Below are positions 1 to 12,479 of a stretch of 64,000 nucleotides of DNA, piece by piece. This DNA is from Casuarina equisetifolia (lineage: Eukaryota; Streptophyta; Magnoliopsida; Fagales; Casuarinaceae): the NCBI GenBank assembly GCA_028551475.1, contig CM052359.1, positions 15,749,583-15,813,582 on the forward strand, written 5' to 3'. The translations under genes were made by a program, and so were the position numbers. How positions within the stretch are numbered: the stretch's first letter is position 1; every line of letters starts with the position of its first letter. A model generated the notes under the pieces. That model made no database searches, had not been told where the DNA came from, and saw nothing but the letters and a program-made list of their open reading frames with translations.

Positions 1-946
1 TAAGCTTCACAAGATATGATTTAAATAAGCAACTAAACGATGTGTTTTGAAAGCATGTTTTAACCAAAACAGAAAAGCTACTTACTAATAAGACTCTGCC
101 TCTCCAAGAGCTCAAAAATCAGGCTTAATCTCTCCATAATAGGAAGAAATTCTAAACAAGTCAGAATAGATATATTTGAAGATTAAAAGGTGTGTTCTAC
201 ATATCTATCTTGAAAAGGAAAAACAAATAGGGTGGTTGTTGAAGTTGCTGAGATGTTAAGAAACAAAAATCAACTTTGAGAAGAAAAAGATAACAACCAA
301 GCTTAAGCTGAATAGAAATCTTGATGAAGTTCTTTCATTTTATTACTCTGCCAGATTACTTGAGATTTCTAGTTGTATATGTGCTGATTAAATTATGAAT
401 ATCATTGTGCACATATACTTGTTTGTAAATCTGAAACCCTAACTCTATTATCATTTGGAGGTTTTGTGATTATGGCTTAATTAGCTATTTGATTGTCTTT
501 AGAAAGCCTTTAACTTAGCAATCTCCCATATACATATTATATCTTAAGGGAATTGTCTAAGTTTGTAAAAGGTTTGATAAACCTTAACTTGTTAATGTGT
601 GTCGAGGCACACTTTATATTGTAATCCTTGGAGAAAGGATTGTATAACTCCTTGAGGAGGAGTTGGAAAGTATAGGGGAACATTTTTTCCTAACTTTGTA
701 GTAAAGTGGACTTTAGCTGGTTGTGTTGAAGGAAGAGGGTGGATGTAAGGCTCAAGGGTTAAATGCTGAACCACTGTGTAAACTTGTGTGTCATATCTCT
801 TATGCTTTGATTCATCACTATTTTATGAGACCTTGTTTGACAACATCTTAAAACAATTTAAAGCATATCGAAAAGGGGACAAAGATTTTGATCTAGACTT
901 AAAACCAATTCAACCCCCCCTTCTTGGTTAGCTATAAAACCCAACA
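1..946 (+). repeat. 5' LTR of element A (left part outside window)
   Basis: Positions from about 40 to 946 repeat 5085-5994 with scattered differences. The LTR ends in ...AAAACCCAACA, the same terminus as the LTRs of D, E and I, and is followed at once by a primer site. Confidence 0.9.
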
Positions 947-961
947 ATTGGCATCTAGAGC
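947..961 (+). other. Primer-binding site of element A
   Basis: The bases after the LTR read AT then TGGCATCTAGAGCC. This is a decayed match to the plant initiator tRNA-Met primer site (TGGTATCAGAGC). Confidence 0.7.
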
Positions 962-1007
962 CAGGTTCTCTAATTAAAGACTTAACATCCTAGAGTAGAT
1001 CCTTATA

Positions 1008-1433
1008 ATGGTTTTAGAAGAAGGAGTAGCTGTTATAGGGCTTAATGAACCACCATTGTTTGATGGTATTAATTATAGACTTTGGAAACAATTAATGCAA
1101 AGGTTTATTATAGGTCTAGATCCAAAAACATGGCAGATCATTAGAGAAGGTATTACGATACCTAAAACTGATGACTGGAATGAAACTAAAGCTAAAGCCA
1201 TGGGGCTGAATGCTAAAGCCATGAATATGATATATAGTGGTTTAAAAGTTCATGAGTTTGATGAAGTATCTTCTTACCTCACAAGTAAAGAAATTTGGGA
1301 TAAGTTAGAAGTTATCTATGAAGGTAAGCCATGCACAAATGAAAAAGAAAAAGAAAAAGAAAAAGAAAATAGGATGTCCATTGCTCTAAAGGCAGATGTA
1401 GAGAATGATTCATCTTTGGACGAAGAGAAATAA
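1008..1433 (+). pseudogene. Element A gag, N-terminal part
   Basis: This 141-aa ORF begins 62 bp after the LTR. It carries the conserved start of this copia Gag (PPLFDGINYRLWKQLM near residues 15-30) and the later block KAMNMIYSGL. The same segments occur in E, I and K, where Gag goes on to a CCHC zinc knuckle. Gag is the structural protein that packages element RNA in cytoplasmic particles. The C-terminal part is a run of Lys-Glu repeats. Family assignment is by recognition of these motifs; the lineage (Tork or SIRE type) is left open. It is part of a broken element. Confidence 0.8.
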
Positions 1434-1555
1434 GTAGAAGTAGAACAATCCTATTTAATGACAGCAACAACCATTAATGAAAACTCTTATGTAAATGATG
1501 TTGAATGTGATATAGAAACTGTATTTTTTTTGATTTAATTAAGTATGCAACTAAG

Positions 1556-2338
1556 ATGGAAAATAAATATAGAAAATTGAAAGAAAATTATAAATCTGTC
1601 AAAGCTGAAATTGATAAAGCAAAAAATGTTCATGAAATTCCTGCATCTTTCTTACGTGAGAATCATGATATGTTTGAAAATGCTTGCACAAAATTTGATG
1701 TATGCTCTATCAATGGTACATATTCTGACCTAGGTAAAAAGAATGATGATATGCTAGAACAAATAAACTCTTTGAATGAAAATTTTTCCAGCATGAAATT
1801 TGAGAAAGATGAACTTGAATGCAAACTAAGGAAGTCAAGTTTGGCGGTAGAAGAATATGAGAAAATGAAGAAACAACATGAACTAGTTGTTTGTGAAAAC
1901 CTGAACATGAAACTTGAAATTAAAAATCTAAAAGAAACAATCTTATTCCACAAATATGAAACTAGTGATAGCATGTTTACTTGTTCTGATTTGGATGAAA
2001 AGCATGAATGTATGATAAATGAAATTGATTCCTTAACTAGAAAACTATCAAATGTTCAATGCATAAGAAAAGAACTGGAAAATAAGTTAGAAACCTCATC
2101 ATGTTTGCTGAACAAGTTTGCGGGTAGTGTCATGTTAGAAAAAATACTGCAATCACAAAAAAGCATGTATGACAAAACTGGTATAGGATATAATTCGTGT
2201 AAGAACTTAAAGTCTTTTACCAAGTTCTTTGATAAAGAGGACTGCACATTTCGTTTTATCATAAGTGTTTTTATTGCAATTATGTTGGTCATTTGTTTGA
2301 TACATGTCCTATTAGGCTTAGAAGACCATGTAGAATGA
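1556..2338 (+). pseudogene. Element A gag, coiled-coil part
   Basis: This 260-aa ORF is rich in Glu, Lys, Leu and Asn and looks like a long coiled coil. Near its C-terminal third, LEKILQSQKSMYDKTGIGY matches the segment before the second zinc knuckle in elements I and K. It therefore represents the middle-to-late Gag region. The last 25 or so residues are hydrophobic, but I do not read this as a real membrane anchor because the related elements carry a knuckle there. It is a fossil part. Confidence 0.7.
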
Positions 2339-4682
2339 AAAGAGTATGGATGCCTAAAGTCTTTGAGAATACTTGTTCAATTAACTCTCATGGACCCAAG
2401 GAAAGAAGGGTACCAATTTTGCAAGCTCCTTTGTTCGTGTCTGCAGGTTATGAACAAAGATACAGCAACTAGTTTAGTGATTAGTGACAAATGAGAATCC
2501 ACCGTATATAAGTAAAAGTATATGAGTACCTCTTCATTTTGTCATTCAAACAAAAAGTAATGTTTCAAGAAAAACAATGTGCAATTCTGTTTTGAAGTTG
2601 GTTATTCTTGCTGAAACTATTTGTTTGAAATGAAATCTTTGGGTGATTGTAGTTCCATGGATGTTTCATGATGCATGATTGAGAAAAACCTATATGTTGA
2701 TTGACTTTAATAAATATCATAAAAGTTATGTATGCTTGCTGGAAATTATTGGACTATAAGTTGAAAATCTCTTCTTGTGCTAAACATTTTGTTGATCAAT
2801 ATCATGTCATTTGATGAATAGACTATGCTGAAATTAATAAATATTCATCATTCTAGTATGCTAACACGATAAGGAAAGCAGAAATTAAAATATGTGATTC
2901 ATGTTGCAAGTTGGTTCATATTGGAAAGTTTTTCTTAAGGTGATTACACTTCTCTAAGTCTAAAATGATTAACTTTCCTTAATGACTTATAGATTAAAAT
3001 GTGTATGATAGAGAAGAGGAAATCAATGCATATGACGTGTGTAGTATCTCACTTCTTGAAAACTTAAATTATTGCATAAGTTAAGGGGGGAGAGTACATA
3101 ATTAGCACATGTAGCACATGTATGTTCCATCTCTGACTTAAAAGTGCAAAATATAAGATAAGAGTCTTAAACACCCGGAATGTATGCTCTTTGATATATT
3201 CTTGCTTTGGTGTTATGAAACTGTTTGCTGAAAATTATCATATGACGTTTGCTGAAAATGATTATATACATGTTTGTTATCTGCTCATGATCACATGACA
3301 ACACGTCATGCTATGTCTTGATTGTGGAAATCATTACGAATTTTGCTCCTAATAAAATGACTAGCTAAATGAAGAAGAAATGTACTAGTCAAGTTTTCAG
3401 TGTGAAAAACTGTTGGAATATTTAGTGATCTTTGTCATTCAATGTGATACATTTTCAAAACAAATCATACTTTACATCTTGTTGTAAATTACTGCTTCTT
3501 CACTGCATAAATAGTCTCACAATAAGGCAATATGAAATAAGAAGTTTCCTACATTCGAATGTCTCACAAATGATAACTTAAAGTGAATCAAACTTGAGTA
3601 TTGTGCTGTTTTACATTTATATATACATATTTTGTATTCAGGATACAATGAAATAAAAGGAAAGAAAAGGAAACAAAGGCTCATTGAACGTGTATTCGGT
3701 ATGCTTTTCTAACTCACTCCTTCATTGATAATACTTTCAGTGATGTATCCATTGCTGTGGTACTTAAGATGTTGTAATACTAGGCTTGCTGATGTGATGT
3801 ATCTGTTGTTGTCAATCAAAAGAATGCAAAAATCATACAGCATGATATATATGTGTAAAGACGTGCTTTGCTAAGGCATAAATGATAAACATGAAACACA
3901 TACAGTATGATCCTACGAACATATACTTTGCTGGATGATGTTTTGGGATGAAGTGCGACTATACATAAATATACTTTGCTGAATGTTTGGAATGAACATT
4001 ATGTGGTACTTGTGTTTGTTGTTGCAAACAATATAAGTGCAGAAATGGAGATGAGTGTTGAAACAGCGTACTGCACTCTAGTGTATTTCCAGAAGTGTAT
4101 TTTAAATATCTTTGAATCCACCTCTTATAATAAGCGTTGGCTGGATGAATACATATGAATATCTCATTGGATAAATATGCCTCACTTGTTCTTGATTGGT
4201 TGAGATGACTTGAGTCGAAGCTACTCTTGAGGGGGAGCTATAAAAACCCGTTTTGGATGATATTGTGAAGAGAATGATTGTTGAAACATATAACATATTT
4301 ATTTACTTCCATACCTAAAAGCATGTTATACATATTTTGCTTTATTCTTGTTTGATGCTAGTCGGCATCATTTAAGGGGGAGCCTTAAACATTTTAGGTA
4401 TGCATCTCTTACACCTCTTGTATTTCCCGTTTTAATGATGTCAAAAAGGGAGAGAAATATGTGCACATAAGAATAAATGAATACTTTCATTTTATCTTCA
4501 TGGTGTCAAAAAGGGGAGATATATATAGATGAAAAACACTTTGGTTATCTCTACTATATGTTGGCACAAAAAGGATTTGTGGTTTATGTTGGAAACAAAC
4601 TTTGTGTGTGGTTTGCAAAGATGATCATGAAATATTTAGTTTTTCAAGTGCAAGTTTTTGTCATCATCAAAAAGGAGAAGAT
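2339..4682 (+). other. Non-coding body of element A
   Basis: No ORF here resembles integrase, reverse transcriptase or RNase H on either strand. The segment holds several short TTGCTGAAA-like recurrences and, from about 4200, several purine-rich blocks (AAGGGGGAGC, AAAAAGGGGAGA, AAAAAGGAGAAGAT). The last of these abuts the 3' LTR and is the likely polypurine tract. Similar purine blocks lie before the 3' LTR of element I. Confidence 0.65.
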
Positions 4683-5994
4683 TGTTAGAAACATTGTTAT
4701 TTCCCTATTGTTTTGATGATGAAAAGGAAAAAGGAAATATTTCATAAAAGGATATTTTAGTGTTAATTATCTTTCATGATTTATGTGTTATAAATTATAA
4801 TAATCATATTATTTGATACATTTGTGAAAGTATTATTAGGAAGAATAAATTATTTAACATTTGATGTCATTATTTGTTTTACATGAAAATTAACTTGTGA
4901 ATTTTCTTGTAGGAAAATGTTTCAATTAAAGATAAAAAAGAATTAGTTTTAATCAAGTTTAATGGATTAGTTTGTCTATAGCATAACCCACTATGAATTA
5001 AACAAGGCTAATATGACATGGATCCGACAAGTAGTCCAACCTACATAAAGCACGACTCGCATGAGCATGGACTAAGCACTGTACAAAGAGCATGTTTTGA
5101 GAGCATGTTTTAACCAAAATAGAAAAGCTACTTACTGATAAGACTTTGCCTCTCCAACGGCTCAAAAATTAGGCTTAATGTATCTATAATGGGAAGAAAT
5201 TCTGAGCAAGTCAGAATGAATATATTTGGAGATTAAAAGGTGCATTCTACATATCTATCTTGAAAAGGAAAAACAAATAGGGCGGTTGTTGAAGTTACTG
5301 AGATCTTAAGAAACAAAAATCAACTTTGAGAAGAAAAAGATCACAACCAAGCTTGAGCTGAATAGAAATCTTGGTGAAGTTCTTTCATTTTATTACTCTG
5401 CCAGATTACTTGAGATTTCTAGTTGTATATGTGCTGATTAGATTCTGAATATCATTGTGCACATATACTTGTTTGTAAATCTGAAACCCTAACTCTATTA
5501 TCATTTGGGATTTCATGATTAGGGCTTGATTAGCTATTTGATTGTCTTTAGAAAGTCTTTAACTTAGCAATCTCCCATATACATATTATATCTTAAGGGA
5601 ATTGTCTAAGTTTGTAAAAGGTTTGATAAACCTTAACTTGTTGATGTGTGTTGAAGCACACTTTATATTGTAATCCTTGGAAAAGGATTGTATAACTCCT
5701 TGAGGAGGAGTTGGAAAGTGTAGGGGAACGTTTTCTCCTAACTTTGTAGTAAAGTGGACTTCAACCGGTTGTGTTGAAGGAAGAAGGTGGATGTAGGGCT
5801 CAAGGGTTGAGTGCCGAACCACTGTGTAAACTTGTGTGTCATATATCTTATGCTTTAGTTCTTTACTATTTTATAAGACCTTGTTTGACAACATCTTAGA
5901 ACAATTTAAAGCATATCAAAAAGGGGACAAAGATTTTGATCTAGACTTAAAACCAATTCAATTCCCCTTTCTTGGTTAGCCATAAAACCCAACA
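4683..5994 (+). repeat. 3' LTR of element A
   Basis: This 1312-bp LTR starts TGTTAGAAAC and ends AAAACCCAACA, and repeats the left LTR. The base after it begins AAAGA; the matching left flank is not visible. The strand order (purine tract then TG) gives the + orientation. Confidence 0.9.
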
Positions 5995-7891
5995 AAAAGA
6001 ACATTTAAGACAATGACATGGTTGACATCAGCATTTCCGATGGCAAAGGAGGCTATTAGTGTGTGCTTTGCTTAGCAAGATCCAATGGCTCCATGAGTGA
6101 GGAGTAGTTTGTGTAGGTCATCACAGATTAGTGTTGTTGGGGTATGAAACATTATTAGATGGTGAGCAGTGCATATAAGGATCCCAGACCATAAAAGATG
6201 TGAGTAAGATATTCATTATTTGATATAAGCTCACTTGTAATGTTTAGTTGGTTACTGATGGAGTCAACACCTTGAATAAATTTAATCACAGTTTAGTGAC
6301 CCTTGATGGTGACATGAAGGCAAAGACAAAAGGTGCTAGTGTGGGATAAGCACTATGCTTAGAATTCAACCAAAAGGGGTTTCTAAATTTTTGTAAAGGT
6401 TTTGTGTTTCACCTCCACCATTACAATCAAATTAGACCTAGTATTTAGGATATAGCCTCGAGTTGTTTGATCACGAATGTGCCAATCTTGATAAGGAGGA
6501 TTGGAAATGCGAATGACTACCATTCTCATCCATCTTAGCGAGAAACTTAGGTTGGCATGGGAAAAAAAATCCATGCAGGATGTTGAGCAACCTAATTGCC
6601 TAGAGATTGGGCTTTATCTAAGCTCATTAAACAAGGAAGTTTCCTCCTTCACGTCATACACCAATTACTAGGATGGTCAAGTTGTTAAGGGTAAGTGGTG
6701 TGATGGTGTGGGTTCCAACATGGAGGTTGTTCTTTATGGAAGCCATGGAAGCAAGGGATTGGATAAAAAAATTAAAAAAAAAAAGGGTGGGGTGGGGGGT
6801 TTGCGAGGCATTGGGCTTATGATGCCTAGCTTTATGCTACCAAATTAGGAATTAACACCATGAGATTATGGTGTAAGATCAAAAACAAGGTGACCTTAGA
6901 AGAAGAACACAAGGATAAAAATGTTTCTTAGTTGGATGATTTCTCATATGTTTAGTTACAAATTTATAGGAAAAATACAATAGCATGATTAATATAAGAA
7001 GATGAAAAGTATTTGTCTTGATTCTTCTTAAATTCTAGTTAGTAAGATGAATAAAAAGTTAATTTAAATTTAGGTGGTTTTGAACCAAATTACAGATGAT
7101 ATGATTTGGTTCATTTTCCATTTCTAGAAGTCTTTGCTATCTAAGATCATTAGCCTTCATTACCTTCCTTACATGTTTCCCTAATTGTTGATAAGGAGTT
7201 AATTCTTGTGACTAGTGCTTGGTTACAATCAGTTGCAATGTTGGAAAAGATGCCCAAGTAGTGCTATAAGTTAGTGTGACTTGGGTGTTGTTTATGACAT
7301 AGATGCATTGACATGGGCAAGTGATACTTGGGCATGTGACACCTTCTTATTATCCTGGCTTAACAAAGGTAGTAGTTTGCTTCATAATGTGTTTATATTT
7401 AGAAATTAGGACAACTCCTAAGGCTATTAAATATGGGCAATGATTTCATCTTGTTTGTTTCCAAGTCAATTATAGGGATAAGTGGAGATTAACCATAAAA
7501 ACTCAAGGAAAAATAGGATAAAGAAATTTTTTTGTCAAAGAAATGACTATCTACTTGCACCTTGTTTTTGTTTTCTCCATGATCATAGGTTGTTTGTAAA
7601 AAAATGCATAAAAAATTATAAGTTTATATATCTTAGACTAAGATGTTCCAACATCATTTCATTGGCTACTAAAATGAAATGAATATCATTATCTAACATG
7701 GCACATTCAAGTGCTTTCTAGTTTTTATGCTTAGAATTTGCATGTGTAAACCGTATGAAAACATTTGGACAAATATATTTGCAAACTACATTTTCTTTTA
7801 ATGTGGGAGGGGTTTATACCTTATCTACACAAAGCTATAAAAGAAGTTTGGAAAGCAATTACAATCCAAGAATTCCACTCAACTACCTAGT
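5995..7891. other. No recognisable gene
   Basis: Only short ORFs of 60-66 codons occur, with no motif I recognise. There is an A-run joined to a G-rich run near 6768-6802. The stretch may be old, decayed repeat sequence, but I cannot assign it. Confidence 0.5.
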
Positions 7892-8144
7892 TGAAGAAAC
7901 TAGAAAACTAAAATAATGGTCGGAAACACTTTAAAGTTGAGAAGATTGTGAGAAATTTTTGTCCACTTGAATATTCATAAAGCCTATCTTTTTTTTTCAA
8001 CAAATACTCCAACTATATAATCGTATAAAGTTAAAGTGAATAATAAATGCTAGGCTACACTCCTAGGCTAGGTTTCCAGAGTCTTAAGTGTTGCTGCCAT
8101 TGGTGAGGGTTTCAATATAGATTTATACAGCCTAGACTCCATCA
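7892..8144 (-). repeat. 3' LTR of element B
   Basis: This LTR runs from TGAAGAAACT to ...CTCCATCA and resembles 11084-11270 joined with 12117-12189. The next bases (AAATTCCCCTTT) are a purine tract on the minus strand. Confidence 0.75.
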
Positions 8145-8240
8145 AAATTCCCCTTTAAGTTGACAAGTGAGGTTAAATGGTCAACTTGGACTGAAGTAGG
8201 AAAAAGCATACGATAGTTAAGCGTTTGGTTAAGATGTCAA

Positions 8241-8510
8241 CTATTTTATTAGTAGATGAGATGAATTGAATGTAAAGGTAACTATGAAGAAGATGCTTGC
8301 AAATAAAGTGATAATCAATCTTAATATGTTTAGTTTAAGCATAGAAAACCAACCCACTATGAAAATCTCTAGTAAGAGAAATTGACATAATCTAAACATA
8401 GTTGGCAAAATTTGGATGGGTAAGGGTGAGATATCTAAGCACAACCATGATACTTTTGTAGAGGAAAGGATTAGGAAAAGTGTCATCAACCCACTAAGAG
8501 GAAGGTTCAA
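8241..8510 (-). pseudogene. Element B RNase H fragment
   Basis: The 89-aa minus-strand ORF is largely a shifted reading, but the region encodes a copia RNase H tail. The usual block, in which a CDN...A segment is followed by KHI(E/D)I(D/R)YHF, can be recognised in a neighbouring frame. RNase H removes the RNA template during reverse transcription. It is a fossil. Confidence 0.55.
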
Positions 8511-11070
8511 GTGTGGTGCATGAAGTAGAAACTATATAGGTGTCAATTATCTTTGCTTAAGCAAGGATCTTATGTGTAAACTTAGCTTAATAGGAAAGCA
8601 AACCATGTGGTGTATGTTATGCCTTCAGACTAAGGAAGTAATGAAAATGGCTAAGTCTCTAATAGCAAATTCCTAGTGGAAAGTTGTAAGAAAAGTGAAC
8701 AAGAGGGCCTATGGAGATCTAATCAAAAGAATATCATCGGCATTACTAATAGAATGATGTTATAATGAGACATGTGCAAAAGAAGAAATGAAGTATTAGC
8801 CATAAAGATATAGAAGCCTAGAGAGGTGAGAAAAACATTTAATTGTTGATACCATGCATAAAGAGCTTGCTTGAGATTGTATAGAGAATGATGCAACTAG
8901 CATGCGTGATGAGAACGTGTAGGATCAACAAAGCTAAAGGGCCAAAGCATGTAAACTACCTCTATAAGAGAGCCATGAAGGAATGCATTCAAAACATCCA
9001 ACTACCAAATGTCCCACCCATGATGGTAAGCCAAGTAAATAACAGTATGTACGTTGATTGATTTAGCTACTAGGCTAAAAGTTTCATTATAGTCAATACT
9101 AGGCTATTGGTTTTCCACAAAGGAATGAAAGGCTTTAAAGATGGATAAAAATTAATCTTGGGTAGTAAAAAGGAATAAGCAAGTAAAATGAAAATGATCA
9201 TCAATAAAACAAACATAATATTTTTAACCATGGTAGGAGGTTATAGGTGTAGGGCCTTATACATTAAAATGAACTAGTTCTAGAAAGTGTAAAGCATTAG
9301 ACTAGGTAGAGTGATAAAGTTGGCAATAGCGTTTAAGAAAAGCATATGTTGTACAAAGAAGAGAAGTAGTGCTACTAAAAGATGTGTTAGTTTGAGATAA
9401 AAGTTAAGCAACAACTTCAAACAAGGTATGTTCCAAATGATGATGCCACAAAGCAAAAGAACTAGAAGTAAATGTAGAAAGCACTAAAGGTGATGGAGCT
9501 ATGCTAAATGGTGATATGTGATATAAATCGTGATCAAGGGTGCCATAAAGTAAGGTCTAACCAATACATCAAGAAAAGGTAAGAAAGTAAGTGTCATAAT
9601 AGAGAAAGACATAATGATTATCATGCACAAAATGCCAAACTGAAAGAAAATTTTCATATTGTGAGAAACAAATAAGACATCAATTAACCAAATAAAAGGA
9701 GTATAATGAGACTAAATAGTATCTATATAAATGATAAGAAAAGAGGCCCCATCACCCATAGATAGTTGTTAAATGGTTGTGGAAAGTGTAATAGTAAACA
9801 ACAAAGTAGTAATATCAATGACATGGTGGGAAGTGCCCAATCTGAATACCAAGAAGAGGCAACTAGGTCAAATAGTGAAGGCAAAGGCAATGTTGGTTTG
9901 AGAAGTGAAAGTAGAGGTAGTGAAGTGAGAATTGTAATGCTCCCTGTAAGTAGTGGTATAGTGGCCTTCGTGGTGGCAGATCTAGTAGAAAGGCTTTTGT
10001 TATTAGCGATGCTTGACTATAGATTGGTTCACCATAAGTAAATGTGGGGTAGATAGTATGGGAGGTAAGTTAAAAGAAAGAAGTGGTGCATGCATACCAA
10101 TGAAAGGTAGAAGATGGTTGAATCAAGTTGTTTAGTAGAAACACTTGATGTGTTATGAACATTATAAGAGGAGGAACTCTAGCCAAATCTTGGTTAGCAA
10201 TACCAAGCATCCCTTCATGTGATAAGAGAAAACTGTAAAGGTCCTGTCAACTGAGTAGCAACCACCCTTGCTATGATTGAAATGGCAATGACAAAAGGCT
10301 AAAATTCCAAACTTACTTCTTGAAAGATGTGAGTGTGGTACTCACTATCTAACAACAACATGTTGATCTAAGCCAATTAGCTAATAGTGTTAGTGGCTCA
10401 ATGGTGGTTGTTGATTAGCCATCATGGTTCATGGACTAGAGCTCCATATGCAATGCCATTGCATGCATGGTAGACTAGGCAACAAATAAGGAGGTGAGAT
10501 AAGTCCAGATGGTCACCGACAATTGAAAACTAATGAACTAAGCCATGATCAAAGCAATGGAAATGTTTAATAGCTAGCCTATGGAAAACCAATCATGAAT
10601 TTGCTAGTTTGTGTAAATTGGGTTTGGGATGAAGTTGACTAGAGTTCTAGCAAGTGCACTGAGTTAGAGAAGTTAAGAAATATGGGTTAAGGGTTCAAGT
10701 GTAGTATCATTAACGATCGACATAAGTTGAGCCACCCTTGGGAAGGGTTGAATTATAGTCTACCAAATTACATAGTTACCTTCAAAGAGTCTTTTAGTTA
10801 TGGACAATGATGATAGGAGGGCTAAAGTAGACAAGTAGCCATTTTAGATTAGGTAGGGAGGTAGGTTAGGGTTACCAAATTAAGTGCTAGAGGAACTATT
10901 TGGGTTGGGTAGGTTGGTTGAGTTAAAAGGTTAGGTTGAAATGTAGGTTAAGATTTAGGTTAGTGTTGGATGATGATGAAAAGGCAAGAAAAACATAAAA
11001 AAATAAAAAAAAAATAAAAAGGGAAAAAATATATAAAATTGTACAAAGAGACTAAGAAAAGAATTGAAGC
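8511..11070 (-). pseudogene. Element B reverse transcriptase, integrase and gag remnants
   Basis: Minus-strand pieces recall reverse transcriptase (about 8860-9120), the pre-integrase block with FALWHHHLEH (about 9410-9480) and gag (about 9770-10900). The order and direction match the RNase H fragment to the left and the primer site to the right. No long ORF remains on this strand; the 91-aa plus-strand ORF at 9766-10041 is an antisense shadow. Boundaries are approximate. Confidence 0.5.
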
Positions 11071-11083
11071 TCCAATACCAAGT
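11071..11083 (-). other. Primer-binding site of element B
   Basis: On the minus strand this reads TTGGTATTGGAGC directly after the LTR end, a good match to the initiator tRNA-Met site. Confidence 0.65.
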
Positions 11084-12189
11084 TGAAGAAACTAAAAAAT
11101 TAAAACATTGACTAGAAACACTCTAGCCCTAAAAAGATTGTGAGAAATTTCTATCCATCTGAATATTCATAAAAAATGTCTTTTTTACCACTAATGCTCC
11201 AAGCATACACTCATATAAAGTAAAAGTGAATAACACATGTCAAGTTACACTCCTATGCTAAATATCTTGATGTGACAACCCAATTGTTCTATAGGGACCA
11301 CTTGACACTAGCCTTTAATTGTTGCTAGGTCAACCTAGATTGTCTTTATCATGGGGCTTTATCCTCCTCTCTTTCTTTCTTCCTCATGCTCGATCTCAAG
11401 CAAGGTTTAGCTTGGATAATAGGTTTGAAAATAGGATAGGGGAAAGAAGGAGTCTAGCTTCATTTATACACAAATATACATAAAGGGATAAAAAAAGGTC
11501 ACATTTCTTCATGAATACACCCCATCAAAGCAACCTAGCCGTTTATAACTCCTCCATTGATAGGGGCTCCTTAGTACAAGGCTCGCATTAAACACTTTCC
11601 AACAACCCAACCAATCTCTCTCTCTCCCCCACACCTAGGTCTTAAATACCCATCTCAAACTTCTTGGTCAATGTTCCAAAGCACCACTTGGTAGCTCCTT
11701 ATGGTCCCATTTAAGTTCCAATTACCTTTGCATAAAAGGCCCTTAATAACTACCTTTAATGACTTTTTGGCTAACGTGCCAACCTTGTTTGATGTGTTTG
11801 CATCCTTTCACTCATAGATCCCTATTAGTTGCCTTACAAGTGTTGCTTTGACCTTCCTCATCAACATATGGTTTTACTTGCTTGATCTTGCACATATTGG
11901 CTTGGTTCCTTGCACACATTCATCTTCCATGTCAACATTAGGTCATCATAGCTCACACCCCTCATCCCTTGCAGACTAGACACAACATAGCAACTTTGTG
12001 CCTTGGTCTATGCTTAAACTTTAGTCTTTATCACTCCATGCAATGTGTCTCACTTGCATGGTTGTGGCCCAAGCTACTAAACCCATCATGTTGGTCATAT
12101 TGAATGATTCGGCTATGATATGGAGTCCTTAAGTGTAGCTACCATTGGTGAAGATTTCTATACAAATTTGTGCAAAGTAGACTTGGTCA
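11084..12189 (-). repeat. 5' LTR of element B, interrupted
   Basis: The LTR starts TGAAGAAACTA at 11084, runs to about 11270, and resumes at about 12118 (AGTCCTTAAGTGTAGCTACC), ending near TTGGTCA at 12189. The two parts together are about the length of the left LTR. Confidence 0.7.
11271..12117. mobile_element. Unidentified ~845-bp insertion in the LTR of B
   Basis: The sequence from TGTGACAACCC to about 12117 is absent from the left LTR copy, so it was inserted. The left side (CTTGATG) and right side (CTATGATA) share TGAT, a possible short target duplication. It contains no ORF of note. A TG start suggests a solo LTR, but I could not find a matching CA end with a clean duplication, so its class is open. 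Confidence 0.5.
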
Positions 12190-12479
12190 ACATGCTCCAG
12201 CACATTTTGATCTAAGCTTTATTTGATTTCTTCTACCATTCGTATCTACATCCAACTCTATCTCAAGTTATGTTCATATGAAACTTTGATGATTGACTTA
12301 TCTTTTATTGTAAAAACAAGAGGTATGAGTGATGAAATAAAATAAGATAAAAAAAGAATATAAAAAGAAAGCACATCAATGTATTATGATTTAGACTTAC
12401 TATCACTTTTCTTGGTTGGAGCTTCCAAAGCAAGGGTTGAGCTACAAATATTTATTCATTTACAAAACCCTTTAAAAAC

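Larger units (their letters stand above)
1..5994 (+). mobile_element. Copia-type LTR retrotransposon A, gag-bearing, no pol seen
   Basis: The element runs from before the window to 5994. It has a partial 5' LTR, a primer-binding site just after it, two gag-like ORFs, a long body without recognisable pol domains, a purine-rich tract at about 4668-4682 and a 3' LTR. The gag resembles that of D, E, I and K lower in the window, so it belongs to the same broad copia group. No protease, integrase, reverse transcriptase or RNase H was recognised between 2339 and 4682, so it was probably mobilised by relatives (inference). The LTRs differ by several percent by eye, which suggests an age of a few million years. 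It is broken. The left target-site copy lies outside the window. Confidence 0.85.
7892..12189 (-). mobile_element. Old copia-type element B with short LTRs
   Basis: Two short direct repeats (about 253-263 bp) bracket a region that reads on the minus strand as RNase H, reverse transcriptase, integrase, a pre-integrase zinc-binding block and gag, in the copia order. A primer-site match (minus strand TGGTATTGGAGC) lies next to the right LTR, and a purine tract lies inside the left one. It is heavily decayed, with many breaks, and is among the oldest elements here. No matching target-site duplication was found. Confidence 0.75.

Noticed and set aside
1663-1974. Minus-strand ORF of 103 codons rich in Ser and Phe
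   Set aside because: It is the antisense shadow of the Lys/Glu-rich gag coiled coil.
6383-6574. 63-codon minus-strand ORF in the region after A
   Set aside because: No motif or support beyond its length, which is expected by chance.
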